The position numbers and the translations under genes were made by a program. From Paenibacillus xylanexedens (GTDB taxonomy: Bacteria; Bacillota; Bacilli; Paenibacillales; Paenibacillaceae): 64,000 nucleotides of DNA. How positions within the stretch are numbered: position 1 is the first letter of the stretch; every line of letters begins with the position of its first letter. Below the pieces are notes generated by a model that worked only from the letters and a program-made list of their open reading frames with translations, did no database searches and was not told the origin of the DNA. The DNA lies in NCBI RefSeq assembly GCF_007676705.1, contig NZ_VEBF01000001.1, forward strand, positions 620,001 through 684,000, given 5' to 3'. Below, one piece after another: positions 30,687 to 40,264 of this stretch.

Positions 30687-33206
30687 TCATTTCCCCCGTG
30701 GTTTGGCTCGGTTGGTCGGGACTGCTTCAAGCGGATTATCCGGCCAATAGTGCTTCGGATAACGGCCTTTCAGATCTTTTTTAACCTCAAAGTATGTCTC
30801 TCGCCAGAAATTAGCTAAGTCTCGCGTGACTTGTACAGGTCGCTGGGCTGGTGACAACAGGTGGATGGTCAACGGAACTCGCCCTCCAGCTATACGAGGC
30901 GTCTCCTGTTGTCCAAACATTTCCTGTAGTCTTACCGCAAGCGTAGGATCTTCCGGACGGCTGTAGTCCACGGGAATACGGGAACCACTGGGCACCTGTA
31001 TATGAGTTGGTGCTTCATCGTCCAGTTGTTGTCGCTGAGCCCAGCTCAGTCCACCGAGCAGTACATCATGCATCGATAATCTCTTCAGGTCGGCTGCAGA
31101 TCTCATGCCTGTCAGATAAGGTGTGAGATGTTCTGCCAGCTCTTCGGTCAGATCATCTTCGATCAGGTCTGGCCACTCGGGTAGATGGAGATGCAGGAAG
31201 CGCAGCCTGTCCGCAAGTTGTCTGGATGCTTTGTTCCAGGGCAGACAATCCAGACCTTCCATTCGTATTCCGCTTAACAGTGCTTCGAGCACCTGATCTT
31301 CAGGCGGCTGTGCAATACTGCTCTCTTTAATTACAATGGCTCCGATCCGTAGTCTCTTATGTGCCCGCACACTCCGAGTGTTGGAATCCCAAGCCACTTG
31401 CACTTCATTGTGCAGCAGGTGCTGGCCTGCCTGCAACAATGTATGCTCCTGCAACGGCGCAGCCAGCAGGATGCGCGCATCTGCGCCCTGGTCGTCTGCC
31501 TCGGCTGCGACCAGATAAGCTGAACGGCTCAGCGATTCTGTCGCTGCGAGCCGTACGCCGCGGCCGCTGCTCAGCAGATAGCGGCCGTCCTCCCGGCGCT
31601 GCCCGATCCGGTCCGGATAGGCAAAGGACAGCAGCAATCCGCAGCTGTCCTCATCCGGCCGCACCGGATCGGCCGCGGGGCCGAGCGCCGAGCGCAGCTG
31701 GCGGCTCTCCTGGAGCATGCGCCGCACGGCCGCGCCGTCTGCGACAGCCGCTGCCGCTTGCGGCATGCCGCTGCTGTCCGCGGTCAGCAGCGCTTCTACG
31801 CGCGGGCGGAGGTCCGTGCCCGCGCCTGCACTTCCACTGCTGCGGAGGCCGGCAGGCTCCTGCAGCAGTGCCGCCAGCATGCTGGCGTAGCTGGCCAGCC
31901 CAAGCTCCGCCGCGCGGAGCAGCATGCCGGCCAGTCGCGGATGCACGCCCAGCGTGTTCATCCGCCGCCCGAAGGGCGTGATGCGGCCTGCGTCGTCCAG
32001 GCCGCCCAGCTGGCGCAGCAGCGCCTGTGCCTGGCCGTAGGCGGCGTCAGGCGGGGTGTCCAGCCATTGCAGCTCTGCTGGGGACTGAACACCCCAGACG
32101 GCAAGCTCCAGCGCCAGCGGCGCAAGATCCGCGGAAGTGATCTCTGGCCGAGTTGCCTCGGGCAGCCCGCCATGGACTTCTTCGCTCCAGAGCCGATAAC
32201 ACACCCCTGGGGCGATTCGCCCTGCACGCCCCCGTCGTTGATCGGCTGACGCCTTGGACACCGGCTGGGTGACAAGTCTGCTCATGCCTGTACGCGGCGA
32301 GAATGCCGATGCTCGACTCAGCCCCGCGTCTACCACAATCTTAACTCCAGGGAGTGTGAGACTGGATTCAGCAATGGAGGTGGAGAGCACAATTTTGCGC
32401 GACCCCTCAGCGGCTGGCCGTATAGCCTCATCCTGTTGTTCCACCGGCATACTGCCATACAGAGAATGAACTTTCACATGTGCAGGAAGAGAACCCTGCA
32501 ATAACTCCCGCTCTGTACGGTGTATCTCTTTAGCGCCAGGAAGAAAAACAAGCACGTCCCCCTCTTGTTCGGTCAATGCCTTGACTATGGTCTGAGCCGT
32601 GAATTGTTCCAGCTGCATAGCTGCTGGTCTCGGCACATATCGTGTTTCCACCGGAAACGTACGTCCCGGACAGTGAATTGATCTTGTATCTTCGCCAAGC
32701 AATGCGCACACGGGAACAGGATCAAGGGTTGCCGACATCACCAGGAGCTTCAGATCCGGACGCAACATCGCTCGCGATTCCAATGCTAGAGCCAGACCCA
32801 GATCCCCATGTAGATGACGTTCATGGAATTCGTCGAATATAATCATCGCCGTGTCCTCAAGTCCCTGATCCTGCTGCAACATCCGGGTCAACACGCCTTC
32901 TGTCACAACTTCAATGCGTGTCGCCTGACTCACCCGTGTATCCATGCGTACCCGATATCCTACGGTCTGCCCAGCCTTTTCCCCAAGCGAAGCCGCCAGC
33001 CTCGACGCAGCTGAACGTGCGGCCAGCCTTCGGGGCTCCAGCATAATGATTTTCCGTCCGGCAACCCACGGCTCCTCCAGCATAGCGAGCGGTACGACAG
33101 TCGTTTTTCCCGCACCCGGTTCTGCAATTAACACACCTGTATCCTGATCCCGAAATAACTGTCTTAACTCCGGAATAATCTCTTGTATCGGTAAATCTAT
33201 ATGCAT
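30687..33206 (-). CDS. hrpB: ATP-dependent RNA helicase HrpB
   Basis: An 839-residue DExH-box helicase. Walker A AEPGAGKTTV is at residues 25-34, motif II DEFHER near 125 (DEAH variant), motif III SATLD, motif VI QRRGRAGR, then HA2/OB domains and the C-terminal HrpB domain ending in LKGRYPKHYWPDNP. It remodels RNA in the cytosol; its physiological substrate is unclear. The middle (about 31,430-32,200) is markedly GC-rich compared with the rest of the window. ATG 33206 follows TAGGAG. Confidence 0.93.
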   Translation of the reverse strand: MHIDLPIQEIIPELRQLFRDQDTGVLIAEPGAGKTTVVPLAMLEEPWVAGRKIIMLEPRRLAARSAASRLAASLGEKAGQTVGYRVRMDTRVSQATRIEVVTEGVLTRMLQQDQGLEDTAMIIFDEFHERHLHGDLGLALALESRAMLRPDLKLLVMSATLDPVPVCALLGEDTRSIHCPGRTFPVETRYVPRPAAMQLEQFTAQTIVKALTEQEGDVLVFLPGAKEIHRTERELLQGSLPAHVKVHSLYGSMPVEQQDEAIRPAAEGSRKIVLSTSIAESSLTLPGVKIVVDAGLSRASAFSPRTGMSRLVTQPVSKASADQRRGRAGRIAPGVCYRLWSEEVHGGLPEATRPEITSADLAPLALELAVWGVQSPAELQWLDTPPDAAYGQAQALLRQLGGLDDAGRITPFGRRMNTLGVHPRLAGMLLRAAELGLASYASMLAALLQEPAGLRSSGSAGAGTDLRPRVEALLTADSSGMPQAAAAVADGAAVRRMLQESRQLRSALGPAADPVRPDEDSCGLLLSFAYPDRIGQRREDGRYLLSSGRGVRLAATESLSRSAYLVAAEADDQGADARILLAAPLQEHTLLQAGQHLLHNEVQVAWDSNTRSVRAHKRLRIGAIVIKESSIAQPPEDQVLEALLSGIRMEGLDCLPWNKASRQLADRLRFLHLHLPEWPDLIEDDLTEELAEHLTPYLTGMRSAADLKRLSMHDVLLGGLSWAQRQQLDDEAPTHIQVPSGSRIPVDYSRPEDPTLAVRLQEMFGQQETPRIAGGRVPLTIHLLSPAQRPVQVTRDLANFWRETYFEVKKDLKGRYPKHYWPDNPLEAVPTNRAKPRGK

Positions 33207-33273
33207 ATTATCGCTCCTAATGAATGTACCCTACTGCTCTTCAGTATCACTGTTCGAATGTTAGCATTATAAC

Positions 33274-33300
33274 AAAAAAAGCCGTTCCAGAGGAACGACT
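33274..33300 (-). terminator. Terminator of SDR gene
   Basis: AGCCGTTCC-aga-GGAACGACT hairpin with seven T on the minus strand, 50 bp after the SDR stop. Confidence 0.88.
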
Positions 33301-33348
33301 ATCCGAGACACACTTATTTAGCATCATGAAATTACGCAACATACCTAT

Positions 33349-34155
33349 TTAGCTGAGCAGTGATTCAGCACCATCAATGACAATCTCTGCTCCCGTAATA
33401 TGTCTGGATTCAGACGAAGCGAGAAAGCTTACCAGATCCGCAACATGTTCCGGCTGACCCGGTCCATCTGCAAGTGGCTGCTGGCCTTCCGGGAACTCCA
33501 TTGGAATAATGATCTGTTGCAGATCATCCGTTTTGACCGTACTTTGATCGATATTGGTCGCAATTGCTCCTGGACAGATCACGTTTACACGTATCTTGAA
33601 CTTCGCGAGCTCAAGCGCCGCCATTTTCGCAAAAGCAACCTGCCCTGCCTTGGATGTGCTGTACGCCGACATACCAAAGCTTGAAAAGCGTTGATTGCCG
33701 TTAATCGAACTTGTAATGATAATGCTGCCGCCACCCCGTTTTTTCAAGTGAGGCAATGCATATTTAACGGTGAAAAATGTGCCATCCAGGTTGGTTGTAA
33801 TAATCTGCTGCCAATCTTCAACCTGAATCTCTTCAATCGGTGCCGATACACCGTTAATGCCCGCATTGGCAAAAACAATATCCAACCCGCCAAATAACTC
33901 GACGGTTTCAAGTACTGCTTTTTCCACACGTGACGGGTCGGAAATGTCAACATCGAATGCTCGCGCCGCACCTGGATGCACCGCATTAATCTCTGTTTCC
34001 GTTTCCGAGATCCGATCATTCACCAGATCAAACAGTGCAACTTGTGCACCTTCCTTGGCCAACTTAACCGCAGTGGCTTTCCCAATTCCTGAGCCTGCTC
34101 CGGTAATAATCGCCACCTTGCCTTGAAACCGTGACTTGCCGTTATGTTGTGTCAT
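33349..34155 (-). CDS. SDR family NAD(P)-dependent oxidoreductase
   Basis: A 268-residue short-chain dehydrogenase with the cofactor motif TGAGSGIGKA at about residues 19-28, NAG in FANAGING, catalytic Ser in ITSSINGN and YSTSK (Tyr-x3-Lys) around residues 162-166, then ICPGAIATNI. Cytosolic oxidation or reduction of an alcohol or ketone; substrate unknown. AAGGAG lies before ATG 34155. A monocistronic unit with its own terminator. Confidence 0.9.
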   Translation of the reverse strand: MTQHNGKSRFQGKVAIITGAGSGIGKATAVKLAKEGAQVALFDLVNDRISETETEINAVHPGAARAFDVDISDPSRVEKAVLETVELFGGLDIVFANAGINGVSAPIEEIQVEDWQQIITTNLDGTFFTVKYALPHLKKRGGGSIIITSSINGNQRFSSFGMSAYSTSKAGQVAFAKMAALELAKFKIRVNVICPGAIATNIDQSTVKTDDLQQIIIPMEFPEGQQPLADGPGQPEHVADLVSFLASSESRHITGAEIVIDGAESLLS

Positions 34156-34343
34156 TATCCATCCACTCCTTCAATTTAGCAATTATGTAAGAATGTAAGG
34201 TCAAGCTCATCGTTAAAGTCAATTCTTCACAATATTACCCAAAAAGAGTGTCTTTTAAATCAACACCAGCAAGTTTTTTCACAGTTGATCTTCACCACTG
34301 TTACGGCTACATCAGGTCTATCCAACACTTTGTGTCCGGCAGT

Positions 34344-35186
34344 TCACCATTCCAACTCAATGAAAGCGGCATCATCTTCAAGACCACCCGTATGTGTAGC
34401 ATCCAGCAATACCTGAATGTGTTCATCAGGCACGTAGGCCTGGATCGCATCCAGGTCGTTCAGTCCATCTGTATATAACTGAAGACGTAGCGAGTCACTT
34501 GCTGTACCTTTCGTCTCATAGATGTGCGGCTTGCCACCCACGGGACCATCAAGTGTAGACCAACGCTCATTCGTTTTGCAATGTGCCTGGAACATGTCAG
34601 ACTGTTCCTGATTATTGCGCCAAAGGCGAATACGTGAATCTCCTTGCCACGCTAACCATACACGGCTTTTGCGTCCTCCTCCCGTGAGCTCAATCCGCCC
34701 ACAGACATACATGGCCTGACTCCCACGGCTTCGCTTTTCCATTAATACTTCACGCAGCAACAGAGGGGAACTTTCCAGTGGTTGTAATTTCTCCAGTTGC
34801 TCGGATGCAGGAAGGGTCAGATCATGAAGAAGACGTTCCACGGCCTCAACCGTCGGGTGCTGCGTCGTTTCCAGCCAATCCAGCAAAGCATTTCCCAGAA
34901 ACCGTGCTGCAAAGTCGCCCAGATAACTCATGCCTACTCCATCACATAATACAAAATTGCAGACGTTCCCATTCATGCGGACCGCAGCAAAATCCTGTCC
35001 GGAATCACCCTGATTAACCGTCTCTGCGGCTCTGCCGTAACCATATCTGCACTTGAATGCACCTTGATAACGAGTTAATGGCTGTTCTCCGGTCTGCACA
35101 CTCACATACCGAAAGTTGCCATGCCGTTGCTCGACATGGCCCCCCTTATCACCAGCAGACAATGTTGCCAATCGCATCGCTCTCAT
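34344..35186 (-). CDS. PP2C-type protein phosphatase
   Basis: A 280-residue phosphatase with metal-binding Asp residues in VNQGDSGQDFAAV and FVLCDGVGMSYLG (about residues 58-95) and GDSRIRLWR later; the C-terminal DDAAFIELEW supplies the last Asp pair. It likely removes phosphate from Ser/Thr residues set by the kinase-like protein at 36,167. Last gene of the type VII secretion cluster, ten bases after the VWA gene, suggesting a phospho-switch on secretion (inference by analogy with kinase/phosphatase pairs in type VI secretion). Confidence 0.85.
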   Translation of the reverse strand: MRAMRLATLSAGDKGGHVEQRHGNFRYVSVQTGEQPLTRYQGAFKCRYGYGRAAETVNQGDSGQDFAAVRMNGNVCNFVLCDGVGMSYLGDFAARFLGNALLDWLETTQHPTVEAVERLLHDLTLPASEQLEKLQPLESSPLLLREVLMEKRSRGSQAMYVCGRIELTGGGRKSRVWLAWQGDSRIRLWRNNQEQSDMFQAHCKTNERWSTLDGPVGGKPHIYETKGTASDSLRLQLYTDGLNDLDAIQAYVPDEHIQVLLDATHTGGLEDDAAFIELEW

Positions 35187-35196
35187 GATTCCCCTC

Positions 35197-35949
35197 CTAT
35201 CTCACAGGCGTAGCAGCGGACATCTGGAACCCGATCGATACCAATTCTGCACAGGTACCTGGCAGCATCATGAGTGCACCGGGAGCAAGCAAATAATCAG
35301 CTTCAACAAGCATTTCCCGATAACTTTCGGGCAGGACGGATGACATGTTGCGCAGCTTCTCTCCATGCTCATCCTGAAGATTCGTTTCCGGAGAGATGCC
35401 CTTCCATCTTCTAGGTTCAGCAATCGGCCCTTCCAGCAGATGATCGGATATAAAAATATTCTCGACCAACACATTGCCGTCCGGCACACTCATGCCCATG
35501 ATTCTTTTGGCAATGGGCTCGGGATCTTCACCTGTAGCCACCCCATCGGTCATGTGACATACAAGCGGCGCAGGACAATCCTGCATATTCGGAATTTCGG
35601 CCTGTAGAATCTTTTCCGCCTGTAGGAAAGCCTTCGCAGAATCCGAAAACCGTCTCGGTGTCAGGTCAGGCAACGAACCGACTGCAGCGATTTCGTCAAT
35701 CCCTTTGATTCCGTTCAACAAGTCATATACATCATCACTATATGCTAATATCGCTATGCGATAGCGAGGTGTCAGACGATTTCCCTTCGTGGACCGAAAC
35801 ACCATTTGGCGGATTGCAAGTGATAGTGCATCATAGACAACGTCAATCCGCCGACGATTTTCCAGAACCATATTCATGGAGGCGCTAATATCAATTAAAT
35901 AAATAATAAGTGCGGGTGTACGCTGTGATGCTTGAATCGTGTAGTTCAT
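35197..35949 (-). CDS. VWA domain protein
   Basis: A 250-residue von Willebrand A domain. The MIDAS motif DISASMN (Asp-x-Ser-x-Ser) is near residues 21-27, the conserved Thr/Asp in CHMTDGVATGED near 132-143. It is a cytosolic protein-protein interaction module likely binding the kinase-like protein or phosphatase. The start ATG 35949 has GGAGG with a 12-base spacer. Separated from the kinase-like gene by a MITE-like repeat (35,992-36,166), yet still in the same direction. Confidence 0.85.
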   Translation of the reverse strand: MNYTIQASQRTPALIIYLIDISASMNMVLENRRRIDVVYDALSLAIRQMVFRSTKGNRLTPRYRIAILAYSDDVYDLLNGIKGIDEIAAVGSLPDLTPRRFSDSAKAFLQAEKILQAEIPNMQDCPAPLVCHMTDGVATGEDPEPIAKRIMGMSVPDGNVLVENIFISDHLLEGPIAEPRRWKGISPETNLQDEHGEKLRNMSSVLPESYREMLVEADYLLAPGALMMLPGTCAELVSIGFQMSAATPVR

Positions 35950-35991
35950 CTAGGGTGAGCCACCTCCGTCGTTCACGTTATTTTATAAGAA

Positions 35992-36166
35992 GTTGTTCAA
36001 AAAGTCCGCTTTTGATTACGAAGGATGCCTGTAGGCATCCTCAGCATCGAATATGAAATTCAGCCGAAATGTCCGTTGCTCACGTAGTTTTCCCTACGCT
36101 CTGCTACTCCATTTCTATCTTCATCCCATCTTCTCGGTACTGAAAACCGACTTTTTTGAAAACGTA
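35992..36166. repeat. MITE-like repeat, copy 1
   Basis: About 175 bp with inverted ends TTCAAAAAGTC...GACTTTTTTGAA. A close copy lies at 48,103-48,289 (long identical stretches such as CAGCCGAAATGTCCGTTGCT). No open frame. Inner hairpins are GGATGC...GCATCC and ACGTAG...CTACG-like. Its right end touches the stop codon of the kinase-like gene (TAG within CTATAG). Confidence 0.8.
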
Positions 36167-38245
36167 CTATAGGTTGGGCAACGTGTAGCTGTTGTTGCTC
36201 AGGAATTTGTTAATGGCACTCATTCGAGCCGCTACTTTGCCGACACCTTTGAAATAGGCAGCATCGGTATTGTAGAGATTTTTGAAATCACGGGCATACG
36301 ATTCCGCATTTTCAATTTTTCTGCCTATTTGCGCATTATACGTTTTATTGTAATGAGCAATCAGCGTGACCACATTCTCGGCACGTTTTTTCTTGAGCGC
36401 AGCTGCCCGAGCGATCTCCTGCTGACGCTGTACTTCAGCTGCTGCCTTGCGCTCCGCTTCCTGTTTTGCAAGCTTGGCATCATTCTCTTTTTTCCAGACC
36501 AGATAAGCTTCATATTTTGCCTGTTTATCATACTTCTCCTGCTGTGCTTTCTTGGCAGCTTCTTTCTTCTGCTGCTCCTGCTTCACCAGATAGGCTTCAT
36601 ATTTTGCCTGCTTGTCATACTTGGCCTGTAGTGCCTTGCGTTCTTCTTCTTTTTTCTTCGCTTCTGATTCCTTTTTCTTGGCTTCAGCAAGCTTTTTCTT
36701 TTCCTCTGCGTCCAGTTTTGCGGCCTCCGCAGCCTTTTGCTTTTCTTGTTCTTCCTGCTGTTTGAGCGCTGCCGCCTTCGCAGCTTCAGCGTCTTCTGCA
36801 GCCTTGACCTCTGCCAGTCGTGTAGCTTCCAGTTGTTCTTTCTGCTTCACCTCTGCCTGATCCGCGAGTATTTTGACCGTTGGCACGGTTCCTGCCAGCA
36901 ATACAATCAGCACAGCAGAAGAGATCATGAACTTTTTGGATCTGTAGAAAGGGACTGGTACAGGCTTACTTGTATCCTCTTTTGGATGGAGCTTGGCATC
37001 CAGTTCCTTGATTGCAGCCTCTACTTCCATCTGCATCGCACTGTTATGCGGAATAAAATGATACAGCGAACGATACACTTCCAATGCAGCAGCCGGCTTG
37101 TCTTCATCCTCAAGGGCTCTTGCTTGCAGGAATAAACGATTCACAACCGCTTCCTGATCAGGAGATTGTTGTGTTTGAGAGTTGTTCCCCTCTTGAACAT
37201 TCGTCGTTTCACTTGCTGGTTCTGAGCTTTTTTTCAGATTACTATTCACAGCATCTGGCTGCTCAGCAACCTCTTCTTCTGAGGTCGCAGCCGCAGCAGC
37301 ATGAGCCTGATGGACGTCTACCGCCGCCAGTGCGACATACCACTCACCAAACGTCGGACAACTGCTCAGATCGTGACTTTCCCAGGCGCGAATAAACAGA
37401 TCGGAAAGTTTCGAACCCCAACGCTTCTCCAGTGACTCCCGCATTGCATAATAGCGTTCACTCACCGTCTGCATTTCATGTTGGTCAAAATAGCTTTCGC
37501 CCCAAGCTTTCTCTACAATAACCGGGTCTGACCAGCTTAACATCTCAGCAATAATTACGGCTCCGGCAAATCGGTCAGCATACGAACTCCACAAACCGCT
37601 GTGCACTGTTCGATGGGCCGCATAACCGGGTGACCCGGCAAGCAGGGCATCCGGACGATCCATCTTGGAACCGTACATCTGCTCGACATCCACGAGTTCT
37701 ACCGCAGACGTCTTCCCCAGGTTCTCCACTTCGGAAAAAAACGGAATCATTACATTGGGTGCGGACATATCGCAATGAGCCAATCCGCGTTGCTCCATCG
37801 CCGAACCCGTTCCGGCAAGCGCTCTGGCCAGCTTCAGGCTCTCTTCTGCCGTCAACTGTCTTTGATCACTGATCACGTCGAACCAGGTCTGACCTTGCAC
37901 CCATGGCATCAATACCGCATATAACAGATCGGGATGTTTTCCAATGAGCGCTCCGTTTCTTTCCGGAGTGAGCACATCACGCTTGCATACCTGCAAACCT
38001 GGCAGTTCACTATAGGACTCCATATGCTCAGACTGATATACCATAGCCGGTATACGGAATTTAGGAAAAAATACTTTTAGTGCTTTGGACCCATGAATGG
38101 AACCATTACGGGGTATCAATTGATAAACAATCCCCTGCCTTCCGGCTTGGGCGTAAGCCAGACCCGGCGCAGCCGGATGTTGCCCAATCGTATAGGCAAT
38201 GTCGTTAATCACCACTTCATCCCCGGGATTTGGTTGAAAAGACAT
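36167..38245 (-). CDS. Kinase-like membrane protein of the T7SS locus (EssB-like architecture)
   Basis: A 692-residue protein. Residues about 20-310 form a protein-kinase-like fold: catalytic-loop HCDMSAPNVM (HxD near 158) and VELVDVEQ (DFG equivalent near 186), while the glycine loop is poor. Residues 340-410 are a Ser/Gln/Glu linker, about 432-455 a single transmembrane helix (FMISSAVLIVLLAGTV). A long Ala/Lys/Glu coiled coil with two near-identical KYDKQAKYEAYLV units follows, then a C-terminal helical domain. This N-kinase/TM/outside plan resembles EssB/YukC, otherwise missing from the locus (inference). GAGAGAGG precedes ATG 38245. Confidence 0.78.
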   Translation of the reverse strand: MSFQPNPGDEVVINDIAYTIGQHPAAPGLAYAQAGRQGIVYQLIPRNGSIHGSKALKVFFPKFRIPAMVYQSEHMESYSELPGLQVCKRDVLTPERNGALIGKHPDLLYAVLMPWVQGQTWFDVISDQRQLTAEESLKLARALAGTGSAMEQRGLAHCDMSAPNVMIPFFSEVENLGKTSAVELVDVEQMYGSKMDRPDALLAGSPGYAAHRTVHSGLWSSYADRFAGAVIIAEMLSWSDPVIVEKAWGESYFDQHEMQTVSERYYAMRESLEKRWGSKLSDLFIRAWESHDLSSCPTFGEWYVALAAVDVHQAHAAAAATSEEEVAEQPDAVNSNLKKSSEPASETTNVQEGNNSQTQQSPDQEAVVNRLFLQARALEDEDKPAAALEVYRSLYHFIPHNSAMQMEVEAAIKELDAKLHPKEDTSKPVPVPFYRSKKFMISSAVLIVLLAGTVPTVKILADQAEVKQKEQLEATRLAEVKAAEDAEAAKAAALKQQEEQEKQKAAEAAKLDAEEKKKLAEAKKKESEAKKKEEERKALQAKYDKQAKYEAYLVKQEQQKKEAAKKAQQEKYDKQAKYEAYLVWKKENDAKLAKQEAERKAAAEVQRQQEIARAAALKKKRAENVVTLIAHYNKTYNAQIGRKIENAESYARDFKNLYNTDAAYFKGVGKVAARMSAINKFLSNNSYTLPNL

Positions 38246-38283
38246 GCTTATCCCTCTCTCTGTCCTAGTGTCATAGTTGCAAC

Positions 38284-38316
38284 AAAAACCGGGTGTTGTG
38301 AAAACGCCCGGTTTTT
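38284..38316 (-). terminator. Terminator/attenuator after the WXG100 gene
   Basis: AAAAACCGGG/CCCGGTTTTT stem with a 13-base loop, between the WXG100 gene (ending 38,404) and the kinase-like gene. It would lower downstream expression relative to the secreted substrate. Confidence 0.8.
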
Positions 38317-38403
38317 GCTGTAGTTGTACATCTTCAGCTTGCTACCCACCTATAATTCAGGGCGAATTCAGACTTCAAATCGGCCTGATCTATGTAAAGC
38401 AGA

Positions 38404-38679
38404 TTAACGAGCTTGGTCAGCTGTACGGAATTTGTTAGCAATAGCTGTAAGTTCAGCGCTGATGCTGTTCAGCGTTTGAACGAATGATTGCATTTGTTTG
38501 CTAGCTTCTTGGAACTCCTGGAAGAAGCGTTGTTTTGTCATACCTTCCCATTGTCCTTCCATGCTTGTGATGGATTGAGTCAATGTAGATACGATTTGCT
38601 GACTTTGCTCACCGCTTTGTTTAAATTGGTTAGAAACTTGATCAAGCTGCTCTGGGGTAACTAAAATACGTCCTGCCAT
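38404..38679 (-). CDS. esxA: WXG100-family secreted protein (EsxA-like)
   Basis: A 91-residue helical hairpin protein: LVTPEQLDQVSNQFKQSGEQ, then the turn MEGQWEGMTKQRFF carrying W-x-G (WEG), then a second helix ending in FRTADQAR. Typical substrate and structural partner of type VII secretion, exported as a dimer. The start ATG 38679 follows AAGGAGG; the nine-codon upstream frame is not used. Its terminator implies high separate expression. Confidence 0.93.
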   Translation of the reverse strand: MAGRILVTPEQLDQVSNQFKQSGEQSQQIVSTLTQSITSMEGQWEGMTKQRFFQEFQEASKQMQSFVQTLNSISAELTAIANKFRTADQAR

Positions 38680-38862
38680 TGGTAAATTCCTCCTTGGTTT
38701 GTGCAATTAATTTTTTACTTGTTCAAATTGTACTATACCAGGATCAATCGGACAAAAGCCGAAGGACCTACTCCTATTTACCCCATTTTCAGCATTTGAA
38801 ACTTCTCCTAACAGCCTATTTACAAAAAAATTCACTTTCTGCTGTCCATTTATTCTCCCTTT

Positions 38863-39411
38863 TTAGGAGACCACAGGCTCGGTTCCTCTTCTTCCCCGAA
38901 AGGAAGGATCTGTGAATCTCCATGCTACAGGCTCAGGCTGCATGGCCTGCACCAGTGTAGCCGGGGAGCCATCAGGCGGCGCGGCATCCTGTACACGATA
39001 TACCGCCGCCATTGCGGAAAGGGGATCGGATACTACTGCTACAGTTGCAGAATGTGCAGGCATGATTTCTCCTGTACGATTGTTCTGAAGAACATTCAGC
39101 ATATTGACCGCATTACCATAGGCTGTGTTCACATGACTCAGCACGGAACGATACTCCATGTCTGCCTGCTGGAATAACAACGCTTTGCGTCCCAGCTGTA
39201 CGCTCAAGTCCATCAAACGACGGAGCGCATCCTCGCCCAGTCTTTTACTGTGATTCCATTCACTCATCACCGCTGCACGGGATTCAACCTCCCACTCCAG
39301 CGAATGAATCGCCTGATCCAACACTGTCATCTTTTGCTGTATTTGCTCCGCTGCATACTGAATCTGCCTGCTCAGTGCCCGAAGCACATCCGGTTCCACA
39401 CGAATGCGCAT
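38863..39411 (-). CDS. WXG-like helical protein of the T7SS locus
   Basis: A 182-residue protein. The first about 100 residues form two helices with a turn IHSLEWEVESRAAVM, similar in plan to WXG100/LXG N-domains, with a Pro/Ala-rich tail (residues 110-182). It could be a secreted partner, adaptor or chaperone. GGAAAGGTGATGG precedes ATG 39411, seven bases after the preceding gene stop. Not a named family by eye. Confidence 0.7.
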   Translation of the reverse strand: MRIRVEPDVLRALSRQIQYAAEQIQQKMTVLDQAIHSLEWEVESRAAVMSEWNHSKRLGEDALRRLMDLSVQLGRKALLFQQADMEYRSVLSHVNTAYGNAVNMLNVLQNNRTGEIMPAHSATVAVVSDPLSAMAAVYRVQDAAPPDGSPATLVQAMQPEPVAWRFTDPSFRGRRGTEPVVS

Positions 39412-39417
39412 TTACCA

Positions 39418-40248
39418 TCACCTTTCCTCTTCCCCTGCAGGCTGTTTAAGCCAGTCCAGCAGCATCTCGTGAAACTGTTCTCTAGTCGTCAGTGCTGCAA
39501 CAAGCCAATCATCTGAAGCGGCGGTGCTCATCCGGAACAACCAGTTGGAGACCGCACTTGCAGCAAATGCTGCCGACTGCGACTTCCACCCGTCTTCATT
39601 CCATACAAGCAACCGAAGCTCCCCATCTGACTCCTTACCCACCAGACAGCGTGCCAGCGCAAGTGACCCCTCAGGATCACTTGTCTCCTGTGCGAGTTCA
39701 TCTGCTACGGTCTGTACCTTGCTGTTTTCCAGTTCATTCATAACGTCATAAAACTTTTTCTTGGAGCACATTAATGCCGGTTTCCCCGCAGGAGAATGGC
39801 CGCTCCATTTCATCCGCTCAATCAGGACATCAATGGCCTCACGAACACTCCCCAGATCGCTTAGCCGGAACGAGTCCGGTACATCGGCAACACGGGAAAC
39901 TTCAACGACCCGCTCATCCGTGCAATGGATATAACTCTCGTATGACTTGCCGTTGATCGTGTAGCGAATCCAGCAAGCTCTGTCGGACAGTCCGGCAATG
40001 GCTACTCTGGAGAAAACGGTCGGTGTCATGATCAGCTCATCCGTCTCCTGATCCTGAATCAGATATCCTTTGTCAAGCAGGGAGGTCTTGACACGCTCCC
40101 ACTCCATCGCGATATCCTCCGCCATATAGCCGCGAAACGGATCTTCCACACCAAGCAGTCGGTCTGAACCGAGAATACCGGCCAGGAAAAAAAGTTCTTT
40201 TGTTTGCAACGTGACTACCTTTTGCTTAGAATCATGAACCGTCAACAT
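39418..40248 (-). CDS. T7SS-associated protein, unknown (EspG-like possibility)
   Basis: A 276-residue soluble protein without membrane segments. Mixed alpha/beta composition, VVTLQTKELFFLAGILGSDR at the start and a repeated WxxYT/W pattern in the middle. Size and position between EssC and the WXG100-like genes suggest a chaperone-like role similar to EspG, but no diagnostic motif was seen. AGGTGG precedes ATG 40248, and it lies 16 bases after essC. Confidence 0.65.
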   Translation of the reverse strand: MLTVHDSKQKVVTLQTKELFFLAGILGSDRLLGVEDPFRGYMAEDIAMEWERVKTSLLDKGYLIQDQETDELIMTPTVFSRVAIAGLSDRACWIRYTINGKSYESYIHCTDERVVEVSRVADVPDSFRLSDLGSVREAIDVLIERMKWSGHSPAGKPALMCSKKKFYDVMNELENSKVQTVADELAQETSDPEGSLALARCLVGKESDGELRLLVWNEDGWKSQSAAFAASAVSNWLFRMSTAASDDWLVAALTTREQFHEMLLDWLKQPAGEEER

Positions 40249-40264
40249 TATGAGCCACCTCCCC

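Noticed and set aside
31361-31981. 206-codon plus-strand ORF opposite hrpB
   Set aside because: GC-rich antisense shadow with Arg/Pro/Ala-biased composition, no ribosome site; hrpB motifs on the other strand are complete.
35992-36166. Insertion sequence
   Set aside because: No transposase frame in either copy; length and ends fit a MITE-like element instead.
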